Assembly: GCA_033558025.1 (NCBI GenBank)
Contig: JAUCEF010000017.1
Span: 2,976,001 to 3,040,000 of the forward strand
Reading direction: 5' to 3'
Source of the DNA: Phytophthora sp. 'mugwort'
Lineage: Eukaryota > Oomycota > Peronosporomycetes > Peronosporales > Peronosporaceae
DNA length: 64,000 nt
Every line of letters starts with the position of its first letter. Position 1 is the first letter of the stretch. The notes beneath the pieces are model-generated. The model had not been told where the DNA came from. It saw only the letters and a list, made by a program, of their open reading frames with translations, and searched no databases. This document shows, in pieces, positions 57,810 to 64,000 of this stretch. A program made the translations under genes and the position numbers.

Positions 57810-58892
57810 AGCGGGAAGAAAAATACCACCCTGTGGAGAACCTGGAACTGGCCAAGGCATATATCATCATCGCTACCGATTCGTTGGTCGGGGTAAACCA
57901 AACTACTTAGACGCTTTGTACGCGTGTAAAAAAAAAGCGACGGAGAGCCCGAAATTGATTGCCGAAGCCATCGCGATAGAGACTCCTGAACCACGAGCGT
58001 GGACTAGCCCCCAAGCACATTTGGCCAGATGCAGAAGTCGATTGAAAAGTATATTGGCTGCGTCAAACGAGTCGAATCGCTACGACAGCGGAGATTAACA
58101 TAGCGAGACATGATGAACAAAGTTTTTGCGCTTTGCAAGGAGCGCTACAAGGGTGACTTCGCGTATAGCGACAGCTACGACGTGCTCTCAAAGTACCCTA
58201 AGTTCTGAAGCTCGATTGAAAAGCTCAGACCGACACACACACAAAAAAAAGTTTCACGCAAGATTCGTCGACGAGCAGAATTTGGATTTGTCGGGTGTTG
58301 GCTCGGAGCCAGCGACGGCGGCTACAACTAGCACCCAAGGAGAGGCACATCCGGCATCGGGGGCCAGAGCAGCCAAGCAAGCTAAGGTGGGTCAGACAGT
58401 GCAGTACCGCACTGTCATGGCTCAGGAAACGATCTCTAAGTCGATGAACATAAAGGTGAACATCTTGAAGGTGCTAGCCAGGTCTTGCAACGCTTGCGGG
58501 AACAGAAGCCATTCATCAAATGCCAAATGAGCTGTTGAACATCCAGCCCGTAAACCCAACGTTCCGCGTAGCTTGAAATGCGCCGAGCGAGTTTGTTGCG
58601 TCGCTTGGACAGGCTGGTTTGTGAACCTCAGCGACTAGAGCTGTTACTGGCGGAGAGGTCGAGACAGCAGCAGCTTAAAGAGGAATCGATTCCTCGCAAC
58701 GAAATTGTATACCAAGAGGCGGACAAGTGTGAATCACAAACAGTTCAATCATTGACACCGTCTCCTGTCTTTCCTGTCGTGCTGGGCCATGTGATACCGC
58801 AGTCGCTGCCACCGACTCCGTCTTTGTTCACGCCGCCGAGCTTTTCACAACTAGCTCAATCGTCGTCACAAGCAGATAGGTCGCACGCATGA
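57810..58892 (+). pseudogene. NAM/Myb-like (PIF/Harbinger-associated) protein remnant
   Basis: The plus strand carries VENLELAKAYIIIATDSLVG, the first helix and turn of the trihelix/NAM-type DNA-binding domain that accompanies Harbinger transposases, then a stop at 57908. Later frames (57910-58098, 58126-58530, 58578-58892) show a lysine-rich linker, an ARAAKQAKVGQ alanine/lysine helix and a glutamine-rich coiled stretch, as in the C-terminal part of that family. Frames change at least three times. No DDE transposase partner was identified. Confidence 0.45.
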
Positions 58893-58899
58893 GCAACCA

Positions 58900-60816
58900 G
58901 TAATAACCATCGACAAAGTAGCGCGCACTATACATTGTACATCCAACGAACAGAACATCCTTCTAAGTAATCGGCGTCTGTACCGGAATGATGGCAGGTT
59001 TGAGCTTGTTAATAGCACGAACATTGCGCCACTTGCCGTTGGGTTTCCTGACACAAATGTCGGCGTTGAATGTGGAGACTTGCTCTCTCACACCATACCC
59101 CCTGCGCGCTTTACAGAAGAACGCGTCGATGCGTCATACTGTTCCTCGCGCAAGGTCCACTACCTAGTCACACGGTATTTGGTCCTCAGAACAAGGTTAA
59201 TCTCGTGATGCATACCTCAATCAGGAAGTAGGCCAGAAGGAGGGTCATTGGAGACCACATCTTGGCACTCCTTGACAAAAAATATTGTGACGGGTCCGAG
59301 GGATCCTTCCGGATTGTCGATCCACCGCGCGTACTAAGTGTTTGTTTAGTGTCCTCGAGGACCACTTCATCCATAAGAGATTTGGAGTTCAACTACACTT
59401 CAGGTCGTATGATGACCATTTCGGCAAACTTGCCCGTCTTTAAGGCATCACCGAACTCAGCAATGGACAACTCGTCCAGCTCTAACAGAGCGTATACAGC
59501 GGGTACAACTTCTAGGCCGATATCCCCATCGGCTTCGCCGGTCGCTCCATTTACGAATGTATAGCTGCTCGCTACCGTCATCCAATCTAAACACATCATG
59601 CGTCAGGCGGTCGCTATGTGACGTCGCTGCCGCCTCCTCGCGGACGCGTTACGCCTCGTAGAGGCCAACAAATTCACACCGATCGTGTCGACAGGTGTCT
59701 CCACCTCTTGCTGCTCAAAGGAGCCTTCATGTCAGTATCGACATCCGACGAAGAACCGCATGACCGCAGTCTTCAATTAGTGGGTTATGTGTCATTCCAC
59801 ACGCATCGGCAGGGCCGATCCCGTGATGCCTCGGCACGAAGACGACCGCGTCATCTGTGTCATTCAGCAGGTCATTGCCGTCCTGGCGCTTACCACTCAG
59901 CGGAATACGTACCGCTCCACGCGCATCGTGAAGGCTACACCCAAGATGCCTCCACCACGCCATCGATGGCATGCAGCGATCTCGTTATCGTGACGAGCAC
60001 CGGTCAGGGGATTACGTGCAACTCCGCGTGCATCATCACGGTTAAGCCCACTATGCCTCGACACGTGGCCCATGCCTTCTGAACGCAGCGATATCTCGTT
60101 AATGCATCGAGCGCTGCTCAGCGGACTACGTGCCGATCTACATTCAGCCCACGAGCTGTGCTCGTGGCTCGCGTCCATGACGCCACCAGTATCCATTAAC
60201 TCAGACACTCCAATGTCCAGTATGTCCAGCGCATTGACCAACTCGTTTCAGTGCTCGCGCCAATAGCGGTTTTGCTTCCTAGCACCGGTGGGTTCATGAC
60301 TCACCAAAGCCCGACTAGGATAGCGCCTACGTTTTTTTAGACCTCAATCAATCTATGGATCATGGCGTTCAAGCCATGCCATGTCCAGGATGAGATCATA
60401 TCTCGAATCCAGGTCAAGGACCAGATAGCGTTCGACGCTATCGAACTCCAGAAATTTCACACCCAGGTTCACGGAAGCAAAGTTTCGATTCGGAAGAGCC
60501 TGCTTACGCAGGGAGCAACGTGAACGCAGGTGACGGGTGCTTCCGCACACATAAATCGACGGATGCCAATGTGCTGCTCGGCAGTCAGAAGCTCGGCTTC
60601 CTCGTCTTCGCCATGGCTGAGGTCCATTTACCCGGGGCCATTTGACGACCGGGGACTCGCGACCAGTCGTACCAGTACCAGTCGTATTTCCATAGTGTCA
60701 AAGACGCCAGAAACGACGAGGCCGTCTTCATGTGTATTACTAAGTCTGAATGGGCTACTCATTAAAATGGAGGCAAGTAGTACATCGTGTGGCTGAACTT
60801 GCGCTAGTGGTGTCAC
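58900..60816 (-). mobile_element. Ty3/gypsy retrotransposon remnant (protease to reverse transcriptase)
   Basis: Read on the minus strand, 60550-60353 gives a retropepsin-type region (NFASVNLGVKFLEF...VLDLDSRYDLILDMAWLERH). A long linker with tandem repeats follows (60150-59776). Next come 59599-59393 (ATGEADGDIGLEVVPAVYAL) and 59392-59186 (SSLMDEVVLED-type region as SLMDEVVLEDTKQTL, then GSTIRKDPSDP). The start of the reverse transcriptase is at about 59060-58920, where HSTPTF and a lysine/asparagine-rich strand correspond to the 'S-x-x-V-x-x-K-x-x-G-x-W-R' palm region. Order and spacing are gypsy-like. Stops and shifts are abundant. Confidence 0.6.
59776..60150. repeat. Tandem units of about 107-119 bp in the gypsy linker
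   Basis: About three and a half diverged units, marked by TCAG(C/G)GGA(A/T/C)TACGT words at 59897, 60004 and 60118 and a related start near 59778. On the minus strand they encode repeated arginine/glycine/aspartate-rich segments of about 36-38 residues. Confidence 0.65.
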
Positions 60817-60839
60817 AGGCAGCTAACATGTTATCGTCG

Positions 60840-61780
60840 ACGATGTACGTCTTACTTCGAGTTGCGTCCGCAAGGATAAACTCATACAAGTCCGCTGCCT
60901 ATCAACTGAACGGACCCCGAGATGAGGACACCAATGAGGCGAATTTCCCACGGTTTGAGCACTTATTTTCGACAACACATCAGACCTTGGACACCGCTGC
61001 ATCGCCCGGATGCTGCATCAAATCGCTACCAGGCTACCGAAATCCTCGATGCAGATGGGAATGGCATTGCTGCTTGACCCCCGTACCAAGCGATCAGCAG
61101 AAAACTATCTCCGGATTTTGACACTTCCGAAGCCCACACTAACAGCATCATGAAGGAGACAAAATATCTTTTATATCTGGAGCATCTCGAATCTACAGCC
61201 TGAAGTATGTCAATTCGCCCTCAAACGATGATGCATCAGATTCATTCATTTCTCCGAGCTACGAGGTACTAGATGGCTCGGAAAGCGATATGAGTTTTTT
61301 GTGTGGGGAAGAAGTATCTCAGCAAACAGAGCAGAACTTTGCAGATTCGACGTTGAACAAGGATGCCAAAGCTGTCATGGATAAGTGGCTGGATCTTCGT
61401 GTGGAATGGGCCGAAGTGGCAAAACACCAATATACTTCTGCGGACGAACTGGGGTAATGCTGTTGGTAAACAATCAACGCCTCAGGCGAATGGTAAACGA
61501 GTCTGGAATGTAGAGCGACTGTGCCAGTACATTGACGTCCTTTGGTTGTTTGTGAAAACTAGTGAGGTCGCATTTCCGATGATTTCGATGGTGGCTCGAG
61601 TGTGGCTGGGGCGCTTCTCGTCGACTGCCTCTCAAGAGATGGTGTTCTCGACTGGCTCTTTCGTCATGAGCCCTCTCCGCACTCGAACAAGCAAAACGAA
61701 CGAGCCCAGAGACAGCTAATTCTACGTCACAACCGCCAGGAGGTTTGACAGCATGGAGAAGTGTAAGCAAAATTTGTCGT
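60840..61780 (+). mobile_element. hAT-family transposase remnant
   Basis: Around 61050-61110 a frame reads QMGMALLLDPRTKRSAENY; ALLLDPRTK is the typical helix of hAT transposases. From 61200 to 61455 an open acidic spacer continues. The stretch 61540-61715 (FPMISMVARVWLGRFSSTAS followed by QEMVFSTGS) is the C-terminal hAT dimerisation domain. The pieces are in plus orientation but different frames. Terminal repeats and 8-bp target copies could not be placed. Confidence 0.65.
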
Positions 61781-62004
61781 AGGTCGATAGTAGTTTACCA
61801 TTAGTCGTTTTAGTAGTAATAAGTACATTTTCAAATCTTCTGTTAGGAATATCTATAGAATAGCAAGTCAAAAGCCTCCCCATTCAATAGTAATAATGAC
61901 TGTTCAGTGAAAATCCACCTTACTACCAATCCCTGACCACAATGGTATCTACAATTCATGCATGAGGTGGGATACAAGTTTACAACACGCTACTACACGT
62001 ATAC
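61781..62004. other. Non-coding stretch
   Basis: Nothing recognised. Confidence 0.4.
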
Positions 62005-62640
62005 TTACACCAATAAAAAAGCTCTTAGTTTTTTCAAAAATGCAAAAATGTCGACATGAATAATCCATTGAGAGCTGTTGATATTCCCAATATTAACAAT
62101 TACTTCTAGCTGCAATGAAAACAAGAGTCGTCTGTCTACCTCGTCTGGTGACGCAGCGCCAGCAGCGTTAAGAGCCGGAGTACACACAGTAATCCACGCG
62201 ACAAGGTACCCACCCTTCTGCCAGGTCTCGCTATGCTTGACGAGGTAGTTGGTCTCTAGGTATTCCTTCATCGTGATGCCGTCCCGAGCAGACTGAAAAA
62301 AATCCCGTCATTTGCTGGCAACCACGGTCACTGCCGCCGCAAACAGTTGGGCAGTTGCCGAACACGATCGCTAGCGAACGCGTACTTGTGTGGGGTGATG
62401 TCGTGTAGCCACCTGTAGCTTCGGGTGATCGAGACAGCCGGAAGATTGAAACCAGTAAACAGGATGCCGATTGTGTTGATAAGCACCATAAAAGTCGATG
62501 CTACAGCCAAGGTCGGCAGCAAGTACTTTTGATGACAAACGAAAACAATGTAAGCCGATCTCACTCTTAACTTGTTTCCGCGATGTTAAATGAAAGTAAG
62601 TGACGGATTCGCTAACTACGTTTCGACCTTTTAGCATCTA
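62005..62640 (-). pseudogene. PDR-type ABC transporter pseudogene (C-terminal tail only)
   Basis: Minus-strand fragments match, in order, the last about 130 residues of the intact PDR pump at 41-45 kb. LPTLAVASTFMVLINTIGIL and the following TGFNLPAVSITRSYRWLHDI (62520-62380) correspond to the last membrane helices and the TGFN...P...YRWLYHLTPHKY hallmark. HKYAFAS is retained. A cysteine-rich loop follows in another frame, and MKEYLETNYLVKHSETWQKG (62271 onward) equals the intact EYLDSIFSAKHSEIW segment. Frameshifts lie near 62400-62280, and the conserved final helix is lost after about 62180. No NBDs or upstream TMD are present, so this is a truncated dead relic. Confidence 0.75.
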
Positions 62641-62849
62641 GAAACCTGACAAACGCGATCACATGTTCGAGAAGATTCCGTAACCATCACTAAAAGTTGT
62701 CTCTATGTAGTGCACACAAAATGCGAACAGGTACACCGACCAGTTTATGTACACACAACACCACTGCGGCCTCAACTCTCGACGCTCCCCGTCAAGTTAA
62801 CGTCCTCGTCGCCTCTCAACTTGCATCAGGCTCGACAACCCCACTCGAT
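62641..62849. other. Non-coding stretch
   Basis: Nothing recognised beyond possible copia 3' end sequence. Confidence 0.35.
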
Positions 62850-64000
62850 TGAAGAAGCAATGCGAATTGCGGAGTTGGCATAGGCTCCGTCAGGTAATCG
62901 GCAACCTGCTATGCAGATGTACGTGCATTATGTTGATGGTCTCCTTTGCAACGTGGTCCCGCACGAAATGGGCTCGAAGATCAATGTGCTTGGCCCTTGT
63001 TATACCGGTGGTTCGTTGCGATGCTTATTGCCGACTTGTCGTCTACATAGATAGGAGTCACTCCGACCGCTTTCAACCCCATTTCCTCCAGCAAGTGGCG
63101 AATCCACATAACTTCACGCACTGCCAGAGCCATCGCCATGTACTCGACTCCGCGGACGATAGTGCCACCGTCTGCTGTAGCTTGCTCTTGTCGTTTACTG
63201 GAGCGCCAGCAACTTATACGATAATCCTCGATGTAGATCGTCTAGTCACAATATCACCACGCTAATTTGCATCGCAGAATGCCGAAACGCTGCATTTGTT
63301 CGTCTTCGGGCGTCGGAACTTGATCCCTCTGTTGTTCGTACCTTTTAGGTAATGAAGTACGCGTATCCCGGCACGCCAACGTTTCCCTCGCAGATAACGT
63401 GAAAGTGTGCCAACCGCGACACTAATATCAGGCTGCGTACCGCGTTGCTGCATACAAAAGCGACCCGGTCAACCATGAAATGACTTCACCCCAGAAACAA
63501 AGGGCCCATCTTCAACGTGCAGTTCTTCGCCTTGCAAAGTCCGATTGCGCACTGGATACGCATCTCCCTGCCGGAATTTGATCACCATCCGCTCAATAAA
63601 TTGCTTCTGTCCCAGCCAAAGTTCCCCCTTTTTCTTGTAATACCTGCCTATACCGTAGCGAACGTATCCAAGCGACTTCACTGTGAAGTGCTCCGCTAGT
63701 TTCGACGAACCTCTTCTGCATTCTCCTCACTCAGGTAGCCGATGAGTAAATCATCAACGTACAAGACGACAAATACTGGTGCATGTCCAGATCGATCACA
63801 AACAGACAGGTATCAGCAGCACACTGGACAAATCCAGCCTTGCGGAAGACGTCACGAATCGTACGATACCAGAGAGCTGCAGCTTGTTTGTGCCCGTAGA
63901 GGCTCGGGCTCAGCTAGCACACCGTTCCACTGGAACCTTCATTCCGGCCGGCACTGTATGTACACTAACTCTTCAAGATCTCCACTTAAAGGTTGTCTCG
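62850..64000 (-). mobile_element. Ty1/copia pol remnant (reverse transcriptase and RNase H)
   Basis: Read on the minus strand from the window edge, a frame at about 63780-63700 gives VLYVDDLLIGYLSEENAEEV, where YVDD (63762-63751) is the polymerase catalytic motif of copia reverse transcriptase. The frame at 63681-63469 continues with KSLGYVRYGIGRYYKKKGEL and a QKQFIERM helix. The frame 63453-63262 gives QPDISVAVGTLSRYLRG and VLHYLKGT, the connection to RNase H. The last part (about 63030-62830) shows DNKSAISIATN and QVADYLTEP, the RNase H end of copia. Stops separate the pieces. It continues beyond the window. Confidence 0.75.

Overview
The window reads as nuclear DNA of a plant-pathogenic oomycete of the Peronosporales, most likely Phytophthora or a close relative. 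The evidence is a secreted RxLR-EER effector with tandem LWY repeats, very compact genes with few short introns (about 63-82 bases with GTNNGT donors and YAG acceptors in nearly all cases), an intronless pleiotropic-drug-resistance ABC transporter, and a typical oomycete set of decayed transposons (Ty1/copia, Ty3/gypsy, piggyBac, MULE, Crypton, hAT). The species cannot be fixed from the sequence alone.

Layout. Bases 1-12,600 are gene-sparse. They hold an unrecognised decayed ORF series, a frameshifted capsid-like insertion that may be of viral origin, a copia remnant, a perfect 37-bp inverted repeat, and a piggyBac element whose ends can be placed at 7984-11348. Bases 12,617-20,742 are a genic island: a TBC/rhodanese/PDZ/FN3 Rab-GAP-like protein facing an uncharacterised methyltransferase-like protein. 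Bases 21,000-36,300 are again transposon-rich: two copia gag remnants, a MULE carrying an Ulp1-like protease, a Crypton, a second MULE with long terminal inverted repeats and a 9-bp target duplication, and a pair of about 555-bp direct repeats.

Bases 36,345-57,377 are the main gene-dense block. In order it holds the RxLR-LWY effector (+), a DUF455/glycosyltransferase fusion (-), a PDR transporter (-), an ankyrin-TOG protein (-), a WW/EF-hand-like/pseudokinase protein (-), a TMEM234-like membrane protein (+), a SWC5/CFDP1-like BCNT protein (+) and a class I histone deacetylase (-). Several of these genes are only complete once short introns are removed. I resolved the splice sites for TMEM234, SWC5, the deacetylase, the WW/pseudokinase gene, the ankyrin-TOG gene and the TBC gene, and in each case the reading frame joins exactly.

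Bases 57,400-64,000 return to decayed elements: NAM/Myb-like, gypsy, hAT and copia remnants, plus a broken second PDR transporter tail.

The arrangement fits the 'two-speed' oomycete genome idea. Housekeeping genes (membrane traffic, chromatin, cytoskeleton) are packed with gaps of only 70-170 bases at several junctions. The effector sits at the edge of the gene block, and its promoter begins within a few bases of a transposon-derived repeat. No operons are expected, and none are claimed.
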